A stretch of DNA of 31,992 nucleotides from Pseudomonadota bacterium (GTDB lineage: Bacteria > Pseudomonadota > Gammaproteobacteria > Burkholderiales > Burkholderiaceae), in NCBI GenBank assembly GCA_029777935.1, contig JAKORH010000149.1, forward strand, positions 1 through 31,992. The letters are read 5' to 3'. Numbering within the stretch: the first letter of the stretch is position 1; each line of letters begins with the position of its first letter. Under the pieces are notes generated by a model. The model saw only the letters and a program-made list of their open reading frames with translations. It ran no database searches and was not told where the DNA came from. Below, piece by piece: positions 17,005 through 25,251 of the stretch. The translations under genes were made by a program, and so were the position numbers.

Positions 17005-18249
17005 TCAGACCATGAAGCCCACCAGCGCCGCGGTCGTGCAAGTGGCGAGCAGGCCGGCGGCGATCGACTTCGCGCCGAGTTGTGCGAGTTCGACGTGCCG
17101 TTCCGCCGGCAGCATCGCGCTCATGCCGCCGAGCATGATGCCGAGGCTGCCGAAGTTCGCGAATCCGCACAGCGCATACGTCATCAGCACGCGGCTGCGC
17201 GCCGTCATCGCTTCGGCGGGCAACCGGGCCAGATCGAGGTAGGCGATCAGTTCGTTCAGCACGGTCTTCTCGCCGAGCAGGGCGCCGGCCGCGAGTGCTT
17301 CGCTCCACGGGACGCCGATCAGCCACGCGAGCGGCGCGAACGCCCAGCCCAGCATCCGCTCGAGCGTCAGCGGCGCCCCCGCGACCGCCGGCAGCGCGCC
17401 GAGGGTGGCGTTGGCGAGCGCCACCAGCGCGACGAACACGACCAGCATCGCGACGATGTTCAGCAGTAGCTGCAGCCCCTCGAACGTGCCGCGCGTGACG
17501 GCGGCGATGCTGTTGGCGTCCTCGCGCGCGAGCCGGATCCGCTCCGCGCCGCCGGGAGTGACCGGCACCATCAGCGCGGCGACCGCGATCGCCACCGGCG
17601 TGGCGACGATCGAGGCGATCAGCAGATGCGACAGCGCCTCGGGCACCGCGCGCGCGAGCACGGTCGCGTACAGCACGAGCACGGTGCCCGCGATCGTCGC
17701 CATGCCGCAGTTCATCACGATGAACAGTTCGCCGCGCGACAGCCGCGCCAGGTAGGGCCGGATCACCAGCGGCGCCTCGACCATGCCGACGAATACGTTG
17801 GCCGCCGCCGACACGCCGACCGCACCGCCGATTCCCATCGTCCGCTGCAGCAGCCACGCGAAGCCGTGCACGATCGCGGGCAGCACGCGCCAGTGAAACA
17901 GCAGCGCCGACAGCGCCGCCACCACCAGCACCAGCGGCAGCGCGCGAAAGGCGAGGATGAAGCTCGCGCCCGCGTGAGTTTCGGCGAACGGCAGCGGCGC
18001 GCCGCCGAGATAGCCGAACACGAACGAGGTGCCGACCTCGGTCGCGCGCGCCAGCGCATTCACTGCGTCGTTGAATGCGTCCAGCACCTGCCGCAGCGCC
18101 GGCAGTTTCAGCAGCGCCGCCGCCAGCACCAGGGCCAGCACGATCCCGGCGATCACGGGCCGCCATGCGACGCGGCGACGGTCCTCCGACACCAGCCAGC
18201 ACAGCAGCAGCAGGCCGGCGACGCCGACCGCTTGATGAACGAACTGCAT
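17005..18249 (-). CDS. Concentrative nucleoside transporter (CNT/NupC family)
   Basis: A 414-residue membrane protein with the three-part CNT layout: two to three N-terminal helices, a gate/nucleoside-transporter core, and a C-terminal helical region. Diagnostic segments are GMVEAPLVIRPYLARLSRGEL, MNCGMATIAGTVL, LGEKTVLNELIAYLDL and YALCGFANFGSLGIMLGG. CNT proteins import nucleosides with Na+ or H+. GGGAGG with eight or so bases to the ATG supports the start. The gene is 88 bp downstream of the aldolase-type gene on the same strand. Import of nucleosides would fit the RNA-end chemistry encoded further upstream only loosely. Confidence 0.92.
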   Translation of the reverse strand: MQFVHQAVGVAGLLLLCWLVSEDRRRVAWRPVIAGIVLALVLAAALLKLPALRQVLDAFNDAVNALARATEVGTSFVFGYLGGAPLPFAETHAGASFILAFRALPLVLVVAALSALLFHWRVLPAIVHGFAWLLQRTMGIGGAVGVSAAANVFVGMVEAPLVIRPYLARLSRGELFIVMNCGMATIAGTVLVLYATVLARAVPEALSHLLIASIVATPVAIAVAALMVPVTPGGAERIRLAREDANSIAAVTRGTFEGLQLLLNIVAMLVVFVALVALANATLGALPAVAGAPLTLERMLGWAFAPLAWLIGVPWSEALAAGALLGEKTVLNELIAYLDLARLPAEAMTARSRVLMTYALCGFANFGSLGIMLGGMSAMLPAERHVELAQLGAKSIAAGLLATCTTAALVGFMV

Positions 18250-18337
18250 CCCCGGGTCCTCCCCTCCTCAGGCCACCGCGCCCGTTCGAGGATCACGGAT
18301 GACCGGTTCCACCCGCGCCGAACGCGGAGCACACGCG

Positions 18338-19465
18338 TCAGAACACGGCGCCGCGCGCGTCCACGCACCACACGTCCTCGACCTTGCGCTTGCGCACGGC
18401 GACGATCCAGTCGTGCAGGTTAACGGTCGGATCGCAGTGGCCGGGGATCAGCAGCGCCTTGGCGCCGAGGTGGATCGTCGGGCCCTCGTCATCGATGCGC
18501 GTGAGCACCGTGTGCTCGTCGGACACGCTGTGAACGTGCCAGCCGTCGAACGCCGGGTGCGCGGGGCCGGAATCGGTCGAGAACGCCTTCAGCCCCGCGT
18601 CGAGCGTGGCGCGGTCGCCGCGCAGGCTCATCACCGTGGCGAGCACGAACAGCGCATGCTCGAACGACGGCACGTCCGGATCCGGTTCGTTGCGCGCGTA
18701 GTCGCAGTCCATCAGCGCGAACGAGCCGGGCTGGATCTCGGTGTAGACGCCGCTCCACGCCTCGTACATGAAGGTGCCGGTGCCGCCGCCGGTGACGACC
18801 TCGCACGGCAGCGCGGCCGCGCGCAGCGCGTTGCGCACCTCGCGCGCGCGCTGCGCGGCCAGCATCGCGGCCGCCTTGCGCTCGGGCACGCCGCGCCGGT
18901 GCTGTGCGCCGCCGGCGTAGGCCTGCAGCCCCATCAGCGTCAGGCTCGGATACGTGATCACCTCGCGCGCCAGCTCGATCGCGGCGGCCGCATCCTGCAC
19001 GCCGGCGCGGTTCTGCCCGACGTCGATCTCGATGTAGACGTCGATGTAGGCCGACTCCTCGTCGCAGATCACCGCGAGCTGGCGCAGGATCGACGCGTCG
19101 TCGATGCAGACGCCGACTCGCGCCGGCGCGAACATGGCGGCCAGTTGCGCCAGCCGCCGCATCTTGCGCTCGCCGACGATTTCGTTGGTGATCAGCACGT
19201 CCTTGATGCCGCCGGCGAGGAAGACTTCGGCCTCACCGACCTTCTGGCAGCACACGCCGACCGCGCCCGCGTTGATCTGTCGCTGCGCGATCTGCAGCGA
19301 CTTGTGGCTCTTCGCGTGCGGCCGCACGCGCACGCCCGCGTCGCGCGCCGCATCCATCATGCGCGCGAGGTTGGTCTCGAACCGGTCGAGGTCGAGAACC
19401 AGTGCCGGCGTATCGACGTCGGACAGCGCGTCGCCCGGCTGCGCCGGCATCCAGTGCAGGGTCAT
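18338..19465 (-). CDS. DSD1-family PLP enzyme, D-threonine aldolase type
   Basis: A 375-residue fold III (alanine-racemase-like barrel plus C-terminal beta domain) PLP enzyme. The Schiff-base lysine is Lys52 in VRPHAKSHKSL, and phosphate contacts are in VVTGGGTGTF. The metal motif near the C-terminus reads PGHCDP (His343, Asp345). The His-x-Asp form matches D-threonine aldolase and 3-hydroxy-D-aspartate aldolase, which use Mn2+ or another divalent ion. Eukaryotic D-serine dehydratases have His-x-Cys. I therefore favour retro-aldol cleavage of a D-3-hydroxy amino acid to glycine (or glycine from hydroxyaspartate) plus an aldehyde. The partner genes of the beta-hydroxyaspartate cycle are not here, so the substrate is open. 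It lies 111 bp downstream of the capA-like gene and may have its own promoter. Confidence 0.88.
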   Translation of the reverse strand: MTLHWMPAQPGDALSDVDTPALVLDLDRFETNLARMMDAARDAGVRVRPHAKSHKSLQIAQRQINAGAVGVCCQKVGEAEVFLAGGIKDVLITNEIVGERKMRRLAQLAAMFAPARVGVCIDDASILRQLAVICDEESAYIDVYIEIDVGQNRAGVQDAAAAIELAREVITYPSLTLMGLQAYAGGAQHRRGVPERKAAAMLAAQRAREVRNALRAAALPCEVVTGGGTGTFMYEAWSGVYTEIQPGSFALMDCDYARNEPDPDVPSFEHALFVLATVMSLRGDRATLDAGLKAFSTDSGPAHPAFDGWHVHSVSDEHTVLTRIDDEGPTIHLGAKALLIPGHCDPTVNLHDWIVAVRKRKVEDVWCVDARGAVF

Positions 19466-19576
19466 ATCGTGGTCGTGCCGCGCCGAGGGCGATGCGGGCC
19501 CACGCGCGGACGCGCAGTCTAGCCGGGCCCTGCCGGAATCGACTACCTGCGCGCGGACACGGGAGCCGGCGGGCGG

Positions 19577-20785
19577 TCACCACGTCAGGCACAGTTCGCC
19601 GTCGCCGTATTCGATGCCGGCGCCGAAGCGCCGGCTTTCGCGGTCGAGCGTCGCGGCCAGCCAGCGCGCGTCGTCGGTCGCCGCGCGCTCGACGCGGAAT
19701 CGCCGCGTGCGGGTCGGCACGAGCGCCAGGCGCTTCAGCGCGCCGCTCGCCGCATCGAGCGTGGCGAAGTACATCGCCGCCAGCTCGGCGCGGAACGATT
19801 GATGGCCGCCGATGCCTTCGTAGTCGTTGATGAAGTCGCCGCAGCCGTACAGGATCAGCCGGTCGCGATGCACTTCGATGGCCTTCGGATGATGCGACGA
19901 ATGGCCGTGCACGAGATCGATGCCGGCGCGCTCGATCAGCGCATGCGCGAACGCACGCTGCTCGGGCGGCACCGAATACCCCCAGTTGCCGCCCCAGTGG
20001 ATCGACGCGATCGCGATGTCGCCCGGCCGCTTGACGGCGCGCACGCGTGCGGCGATCGCCTCGACCTCGGCGGAAGTCAGCCCGGGCAGCAGCGCGATGC
20101 CGGCACTCGTTTCGGTCGCCTGCCAGTCGTGCCGGGTGCCGCAGTCGAGCGTGGCGAATGCGAACACCCGGATGCGCGCGCCGGCGATGTCGATCCGCGC
20201 CGGCTGCGCCGCCTCGTCCGCATCGCGGCCAGCGCCCGCGGTGCGGATGCCGGCCGCGTGCAGCGAGGTGAGCGTCTCTGCCAGGCCCGCGTGGCCCCAG
20301 TCGAGCACGTGATTGTTCGCCAGCACGCAACAGTCGATCGCGGCGGTGGTCAGCACGTCGACGTTGCCCGGGTGCATCCGGTAGTGGATGCCCTTGCGCG
20401 GCCACGCGTCGTCGCTGGTGGTGACGCTCGTCTCGAGGTTGATGATCCGCGCCTGCGGCCGAATGCGCTCGAACGCGACCAGCGCGTCGCCCCACACGTA
20501 GCCGGACGCCACATCGCGCGGAATCGCGCCGCTGGCGCGCTCGGCGAGTTCGACATAGCCGAGCGCGGAGCGCACGTACTCCTCGTGCAGGCGCGGGTCG
20601 CTGCGATGGCGCTGGATCTGGTCGACGCCGCGGCCGAGCATCACGTCGCCGCACAGAAAGAGCGTGACTTCCGACGTGCTGGCGTGCCGGAAGTCGACGT
20701 ACGGCCCCCGATCGCCGAATGGTCCGTTCACCAGCCGGGCATCGAAGCGGGGGGCGCATGTTGGGTTCGCGAGCAGCGCAGTCAT
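19577..20785 (-). CDS. CapA-type (PGA_cap) metallophosphoesterase, apparently cytoplasmic
   Basis: A 402-residue protein of the CapA/poly-gamma-glutamate-capsule group of calcineurin-like phosphoesterases. Metal-site motifs are in order: CGDVMLGRG (Asp47), NLETSVTT (Asn116, Glu118), LANNHVLDWGHAG (Asn157, Asn158, His159), SIHWGGNWG (His263), and VHGHSSHHP (His293, His295). CGDFINDYEG completes the core. Unlike capsule CapA proteins it has no signal peptide or membrane anchor. The N-terminus (MTALLANPTCAPRF) is soluble in character. The ATG shares four bases with the rtcA stop (ATGA, 20782-20785), so it is translationally coupled to RNA cyclase. That context argues for a nucleotide or RNA-end phosphoesterase role rather than capsule synthesis. 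No capsule gene is nearby. The role is inferred, not shown. Confidence 0.85.
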   Translation of the reverse strand: MTALLANPTCAPRFDARLVNGPFGDRGPYVDFRHASTSEVTLFLCGDVMLGRGVDQIQRHRSDPRLHEEYVRSALGYVELAERASGAIPRDVASGYVWGDALVAFERIRPQARIINLETSVTTSDDAWPRKGIHYRMHPGNVDVLTTAAIDCCVLANNHVLDWGHAGLAETLTSLHAAGIRTAGAGRDADEAAQPARIDIAGARIRVFAFATLDCGTRHDWQATETSAGIALLPGLTSAEVEAIAARVRAVKRPGDIAIASIHWGGNWGYSVPPEQRAFAHALIERAGIDLVHGHSSHHPKAIEVHRDRLILYGCGDFINDYEGIGGHQSFRAELAAMYFATLDAASGALKRLALVPTRTRRFRVERAATDDARWLAATLDRESRRFGAGIEYGDGELCLTW

Positions 20786-21804
20786 GCGTGTAGTGATCTC
20801 ATCTTCACTCGCACGTCGACGAGCGGGGGCATGGATTGAACCTCGAACCGCACCGGCAGGAACTGCTCGATCAGCCACATCGCGGTGCGCGCGTGCAGTG
20901 TCAGTTCGCGCGTCGTGAAAGTCGATTTGCCGCCGGTGAGCGCGAGCCACAGCGGGACCTGATCGGCGGCGTGCCGGTCGAGCGCTGCACCAGCGGCGAG
21001 ATCGGCGGCCAGTTCTTCTCCCGCGGCCTGGCCCAGCGCTTCGGCGCGTACGCCGCGCTCGGCGACGCGGCCGGCGCCTAGCGGGCAGGCGCCTTCGGTC
21101 CACAGCGCGATCGCGCCCCCCGGGCCGGCGGACTCCGCCGCGACCTCGACCGCGATCCGCGCCGGGCGCGGCAGGCGTGCGCGCGCCGACTCGACCATCC
21201 GCGCGGCGATGTGCGCAGGCAGTTGATCGGTGTGCGCGCAGCCCGCGATCGCATCCGTGCTCACGTGGACGAAACGATGTGCGCGCGGTCGGGCCGGGGT
21301 CACTTCGATCTCGATCTCGCCGCCGCCGCGCGGGTAGTAACCGCGCCGGCGCAGCGTGCAGCGCGCGTGCACGCCGAGCGCCGCGAGATGAACCAGAAAC
21401 ACGTGGCGCAAGTAATCGAGCGGGGGCGCCGCGCGTACGTCGGTGCCGCCACTCAACGCGACGCGGCTCGGCTGTGGTGCGTGCGCGAGCACCGGCAGCA
21501 GCGCCTGCGCCAGCAGGGTCACGCTGCCGGCGGTGCCGACATCGAAACGGAACTCGCCGCCGCGGATCGACCGCGGCGCGAAGTCGAACCGCGTCGCGCG
21601 CAGCTCGACCCCGGAGGTCGCCGCGTCCGACAGCGCCGCCGCCGCGCGCACGGCCGCGAGGTGCTGCGGGGCCAGTCCAGGCGGGCGCCGCGCGGCGCGC
21701 ACGCTGCGCATCCGGATCGGCTTGCGGGTGATCGCCGACAACGCTACGGCGGTGCGGACCAGTTGCCCGCCGCCTTCGCCCCAGGCGCCGTCGATCTCGA
21801 TCAC
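20782..21804 (-). CDS. rtcA: RNA 3'-terminal phosphate cyclase
   Basis: A 340-residue RtcA. It uses ATP to convert an RNA 3'-phosphate into a 2',3'-cyclic phosphate through a covalent AMP-histidine. The N-terminal motif DGAWGEGGGQLVRTAVALS, RPPGLAPQHL, the insert domain (about 180-275) and LDRHAADQVPLWLAL are typical. The nucleotidylated histidine is His304 in LTLHARTAMWLIEQFLPVRF, which aligns with the E. coli His309 segment. The start is GTG with no strong Shine-Dalgarno, 15 bp after the usp stop, which suggests coupled re-initiation. The usual partner RtcB and regulator RtcR are absent from the window. Downstream it overlaps a CapA-type phosphoesterase gene by four bases. Confidence 0.95.
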   Translation of the reverse strand: MIEIDGAWGEGGGQLVRTAVALSAITRKPIRMRSVRAARRPPGLAPQHLAAVRAAAALSDAATSGVELRATRFDFAPRSIRGGEFRFDVGTAGSVTLLAQALLPVLAHAPQPSRVALSGGTDVRAAPPLDYLRHVFLVHLAALGVHARCTLRRRGYYPRGGGEIEIEVTPARPRAHRFVHVSTDAIAGCAHTDQLPAHIAARMVESARARLPRPARIAVEVAAESAGPGGAIALWTEGACPLGAGRVAERGVRAEALGQAAGEELAADLAAGAALDRHAADQVPLWLALTGGKSTFTTRELTLHARTAMWLIEQFLPVRFEVQSMPPLVDVRVKMRSLHA

Positions 21805-21819
21805 GGGCGGGAGAAATCG

Positions 21820-22584
21820 TCAGACGCCCGCGTCCTCCGGCACCACGATCACCGGCACGCGGCGCAGCGCGGCGAGCTGCGCCGCGTCGCTGTCGCTGGT
21901 GAAGGCGCCGGCCCGCGCGACGATCAGGCGCTCGTGCAGCCGCCCGAGCGCATGCTGCAAGTCTTCGGCGTGGCCTGCGGCATCGATCACGATCAGCCGC
22001 GCCTGCGCGCTGCGTGCGATGTGGTCCGCCAGCCGCGCGGCCGGTGCCTCGGTGTCGCGCGCCAGCGCGATCACGTCACCGCGCCGGCGTGCCGGTCCGG
22101 CCGGCGCGTACAGCACGGCGCCGCTGGGTAGTAGGGGCAACAGCGGGGGTAACAGCGGGGGCAACGGCGGCGGCTGCGCCTGGCGCTCCGCCGGCAGCAC
22201 CAGCACGAAGTCGCGCCGTTCGCGCAGCGTGTCGAGCGCGCTCGGCGGCTGCGCGCCGGCGCGAACGACGAAGAGCTCCCATTGCACGCCGGCCGAATTT
22301 GCGACATCGGCGAGGCGCCGGCGCAGGGCCGCCGCGGCCAGATCGAAATCTCGCGCGAGCTGCGCGCGCGCCAGCGGCCGCCAGCGCTGCGGCGCCGGCT
22401 GCAGCGGATCCAGTTCGCGCGCCAGCGGCAGGTCGGCGACGTCGAGCAGCGACGGGTCCTCGACGTACAGCGCGCGCAGGTCGGCGCCGATCAGGCGCGC
22501 GATGTCGGCGGCGAGCTGCAGCAGGTCCGCCGCCGGCGTGCCGGTCGACAGGCTCACCACCACGCTGCGGATCATCTCGGCCAT
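21820..22584 (-). CDS. UspA-like universal stress protein with a Pro/Leu-repeat linker
   Basis: A 254-residue protein of about twice normal Usp domain length. The N-terminal half (IRSVVVSLSTGTPAADLLQL, IGADLRALYVEDPSLLDVADLP) is a Usp-type fold. The C-terminal half (about 155-254, ending VPVIVVPEDAGV) looks like a degenerate second Rossmann unit. The ATP-binding G-x2-G-x9-G(S/T) motif is not evident, so nucleotide binding is doubtful. Between the halves is a stretch of repeated Pro and Leu (about 137-153) encoded by 12-bp tandem repeats. GGAGG six bases before the ATG supports the start. The gene is 10 bp after the lon-like stop and 15 bp before rtcA, so it is in the middle of the four-gene unit. 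Confidence 0.78.
   Translation of the reverse strand: MAEMIRSVVVSLSTGTPAADLLQLAADIARLIGADLRALYVEDPSLLDVADLPLARELDPLQPAPQRWRPLARAQLARDFDLAAAALRRRLADVANSAGVQWELFVVRAGAQPPSALDTLRERRDFVLVLPAERQAQPPPLPPLLPPLLPLLPSGAVLYAPAGPARRRGDVIALARDTEAPAARLADHIARSAQARLIVIDAAGHAEDLQHALGRLHERLIVARAGAFTSDSDAAQLAALRRVPVIVVPEDAGV
22133..22168. repeat. Three 12-bp tandem repeats within the usp gene
   Basis: Three successive 12-base units of the form GGGGGYAACAGC (22133-22144, 22145-22156, 22157-22168), with one or two changes each. Read on the minus strand they encode the Pro-Leu-Leu-Pro linker of the Usp-like protein. As an in-frame repeat it could change copy number by slippage without breaking the frame. Confidence 0.7.
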
Positions 22585-22594
22585 CGGTGCCTCC

Positions 22595-24994
22595 TCACAC
22601 CGACTCCTGCTTCGGCTCCGGCTTGGTCTGCTGCACGCGCGCGAACGCGCGCAGCTGCGCTTCGGCGCGGCCGTTGACGCTATCGGGCGGGAACTTCCCC
22701 TCGGCGTCGCGGCTGCCGGCGGGCAGCCCCGTCAGCAGCGCGAGCGCCGCGTCGATATCGCCGATCGCGTAGACCGCGAACTTTCCGGCGGCGCAGGCCT
22801 CGATGACATCGGCGCGCAGCATCAGGTGCTGCACGTTCGATGCCGGCACCAGCACGCCCTGCGTGCCGGTCAGCCCGCGCGCGTTGCACACGTCGAAGAA
22901 ACCCTCGATCTTGGCGTTCACGCCGCCGATCGCCTGCACCTGCCCGAGCTGGTTGATCGAGCCGGTGATCGCCAGATCCTGCCGCAGAGGCGCATCGGCG
23001 AGCGCCGACAGCAGCGCGGCCAGTTCGGCGCACGATGCGCTGTCGCCCTCGACGCCTCCGTAGCTCTGCTCGAACACGATGCTGGCGGCGAGCGACATCG
23101 GCACGTCGAGCGCGTAGCGGCCGCTGATGAAGCCCGACAGGATCAGCACGCCCTTGGAGTGGATCGGTCCGCCGAGCTTCACTTCGCGCTCGATGTCGAC
23201 AACGCGGCCCGCGCCGGGACGCACGCGCGCGGTGATGCGCGTCGGGCGCCCGAACAGATACCCGCCCAGCTCGAACACCGACAGCCCGTTGATCTGTCCG
23301 GCGCGGCTGCCCGCGGTGTCTATCAGCGCGATGTCGCGCGTAATCGACTCGCGCGCCATCTCCGACAGCCGCGACGAGCGGCGTACGCGTTCACGCGCCG
23401 CGCGCTCGACGTCGGCCGCGCTGATCTGCGCGCGCTGCGCCTGTGCGGCCAGGAAGTCGGCCTCCGTGAGCAGGTCGCGGATGGCGTCGGTACGCAGCGT
23501 CAGCTTGTGCGCATCTTCGGCCAGCCGCGCCGCCTCCTCGATCACGCGCGCCACCGCGGCGCGGTCGAGCGGCTTGAGCTTGCCCGCCTGCGCGATGCCG
23601 GCGATCAGGCGCGCGAACATCGCCTCGCCCTCGGCGCTGCGCGCCAGCTCGTCCTCGAAGTCGGCCACGACCTTGAAGTGCTTTTCCAGCTCGGGGTCGT
23701 ACATCGCCAGCAGGTAGTACAGCATGCGGTCGCCGTACAGCACGACCTTCACGTCGAGCGGAATCGGTTCGGGTTCCAGCGACACCGTGCTGGTCAGGGA
23801 GAGCAGGTCGCCCAGGCTCTCGACGCGGATGCGGCCGCTCTTCAGCACGCGCTTCAGTGCCACCCAGCTGTAGTACTCCGACAGCAGCGCGAGCGCGTCG
23901 AGGAGCAGGTAGCCGCCGTTGGCCCGGTGCAGCGCGCCGGCCTTGATGTGGCGGAAGTTCGTGATCAGCACGCCCTGCTGCGACTCGTGCTCGACGCGGC
24001 CGAGCAGGTTGCCGATGGTCGGGTGCAGTTCCTCCACCACCGGCGCGCCCTTCGCATCGGCCGGCTGCGACACCAGCACGTTGATCGCGTAGCGCTCCAG
24101 CGCGCCGGCGGCGATCTCGCCTTCCTCGCCCGATTCGCGGCGCGCCGCCTGCGCGATGAACACGCCGACATTGGCCAGCAGGTCGTTGTGAACTGCGTCC
24201 AGATGCTCCAGCACGCGCGGCAGATCGGCGAAGCGGGCCTTCAGTTCGTCGATCGCGTGCCCGACCGCGTAGCGTGCGGTCTCGCGTTCGAGCGTGCGCA
24301 CCTGGTCGCGGCGCTCCTTGTCCCAGCGCGGGATCGTCTGCAGCAGCGTTTCCAGCTTCTTCTCGAATTCGGCCATGCGCTGCTGCAGTTCGTCGCGTTC
24401 GCCCTCCGCCAGCGCGTTGATCTGCTCCGGCTTCATCACCGCGCCGTCCTTCATCGGCGCCAGCGCGAAGCCGAACGGCGTGCGTGCCACGGCAACCCCG
24501 CGCGCGATTCCTTCCTGCCGCAGCGCGGCCAGCGCTTCTTCCTGCCGATGCTGGAACTTCTCGTCGATCGCGCCGCGTCGCGCCTGGTAGTCCTGGCTTT
24601 CGAACGCGGCCGGCAGCGCCACGCCGAGGTCGTCGATCAGGTCCTTCATCGCGTGGCGCAGTTCGACGCCGCGGCCGGGCGGCAGCTCGATCGCATTGGG
24701 CGTGCGCGGGTCGGCGAAGTCGTTCACGTACACCCAGTCGCTCGGCACCGGCTGCGCCGCCGCCTTGGCAACGAGCAGATCCTTGACCGCGCGGTCGATG
24801 CTGGCGCCCGCCGAGCCGATCACGAACAGGTTGAATCCCGGCGCGTCGATGCGCGTGCCGAACTGCAGCGCGTCGGCCGCGCGGCTCTGCCCCAGCAGCC
24901 CGTCGAGCGGTGCCAGTTCCGCGGTGGATTCGAATGCGGCCGCCGACAGGTCGGCCTTGCGCAACAGCTTGTCGACGGGCAGGGCGGTGGTCAT
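22595..24994 (-). CDS. Lon-family protease (LonB/YcbZ-type) with degenerate Walker A
   Basis: A 799-residue protein of the AAA_32 plus Lon-protease group. The N-terminal ATPase-like part has FVIGSAGASIDRAVKDLL at 57-74 in the Walker A position. The Gly, Lys and Thr/Ser of the P-loop are replaced by Ser65, Ile66 and Asp67. The Walker B-like GALHRANGGYLLLDA (Asp366) is kept. A long insert domain (about 120-270) is charged and helical. The proteolytic domain (about 560-760) is intact: Ser652 in VEGDSASCAEL and Lys695 in GGVNAKIEGFF form the Lon Ser-Lys dyad. It is thus probably a peptidase whose ATP use is weakened or lost. The ATG has no Shine-Dalgarno. It is the first gene of lon-usp-rtcA-capA-like, with a REP-like element and the dcd gene behind it. 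Confidence 0.9.
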   Translation of the reverse strand: MTTALPVDKLLRKADLSAAAFESTAELAPLDGLLGQSRAADALQFGTRIDAPGFNLFVIGSAGASIDRAVKDLLVAKAAAQPVPSDWVYVNDFADPRTPNAIELPPGRGVELRHAMKDLIDDLGVALPAAFESQDYQARRGAIDEKFQHRQEEALAALRQEGIARGVAVARTPFGFALAPMKDGAVMKPEQINALAEGERDELQQRMAEFEKKLETLLQTIPRWDKERRDQVRTLERETARYAVGHAIDELKARFADLPRVLEHLDAVHNDLLANVGVFIAQAARRESGEEGEIAAGALERYAINVLVSQPADAKGAPVVEELHPTIGNLLGRVEHESQQGVLITNFRHIKAGALHRANGGYLLLDALALLSEYYSWVALKRVLKSGRIRVESLGDLLSLTSTVSLEPEPIPLDVKVVLYGDRMLYYLLAMYDPELEKHFKVVADFEDELARSAEGEAMFARLIAGIAQAGKLKPLDRAAVARVIEEAARLAEDAHKLTLRTDAIRDLLTEADFLAAQAQRAQISAADVERAARERVRRSSRLSEMARESITRDIALIDTAGSRAGQINGLSVFELGGYLFGRPTRITARVRPGAGRVVDIEREVKLGGPIHSKGVLILSGFISGRYALDVPMSLAASIVFEQSYGGVEGDSASCAELAALLSALADAPLRQDLAITGSINQLGQVQAIGGVNAKIEGFFDVCNARGLTGTQGVLVPASNVQHLMLRADVIEACAAGKFAVYAIGDIDAALALLTGLPAGSRDAEGKFPPDSVNGRAEAQLRAFARVQQTKPEPKQESV

Positions 24995-25034
24995 GAGCTG
25001 AGGGTAAAGGATTCAGGATCGAGGATCGAGCAAA

Positions 25035-25134
25035 CGTCGTCCCGGCGAAGGCCGGGACCCAATTTGTGGCGCTCGAACTTGGGCCCCGGCCCCGGCTTAC
25101 CGCCTGCCGGGGCAGGCTCTGCGCCGGGGCGACG
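25035..25134. repeat. REP-like GC-rich palindromic element, copy 2
   Basis: The ends CGTCGTCCCGGCG (25035) and CGCCGGGGCGACG (ending 25134) are inverted copies with a single mismatch. An inner inverted repeat of the form CCGGGACCCAA...TTGGGCCCCGG lies at about 25052-25089, and a second small one, CTGCCGGGGCAG, at 25105-25116. The termini match copy 1 at 12032-12123. This copy lies between divergent genes, 41 bp upstream of the lon-like ATG, rather than between convergent ones. Confidence 0.6.
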
Positions 25135-25220
25135 CGCGCTCGAAGCGGCGGCGAACCGCTCCCTTGTAGCACCGCGCGTGGCGCCGGGATTGACCGCGGC
25201 CAACGACGCGGCGCCGGCCC

Positions 25221-25226
25221 TAGAAT
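25221..25226 (+). promoter_or_regulatory. Possible -10 box for dcd
   Basis: TAGAAT is 25 bases before the dcd ATG at 25252. TTGACC at 25190-25195 is a fair -35 hexamer, but the 25-base spacer is too long for normal sigma-70 use. Only the -10 is suggested. Confidence 0.28.
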
Positions 25227-25251
25227 GATGCGCTTTGAACCGGCGCATCGC

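Noticed and set aside
21443..25228. Plus-strand open frame of more than 1,200 codons opposite lon, usp and rtcA.
   Set aside because: High GC content keeps antisense frames open. The translation is rich in Arg, Ala and Gln with no family motif, and three well-supported genes lie on the other strand.
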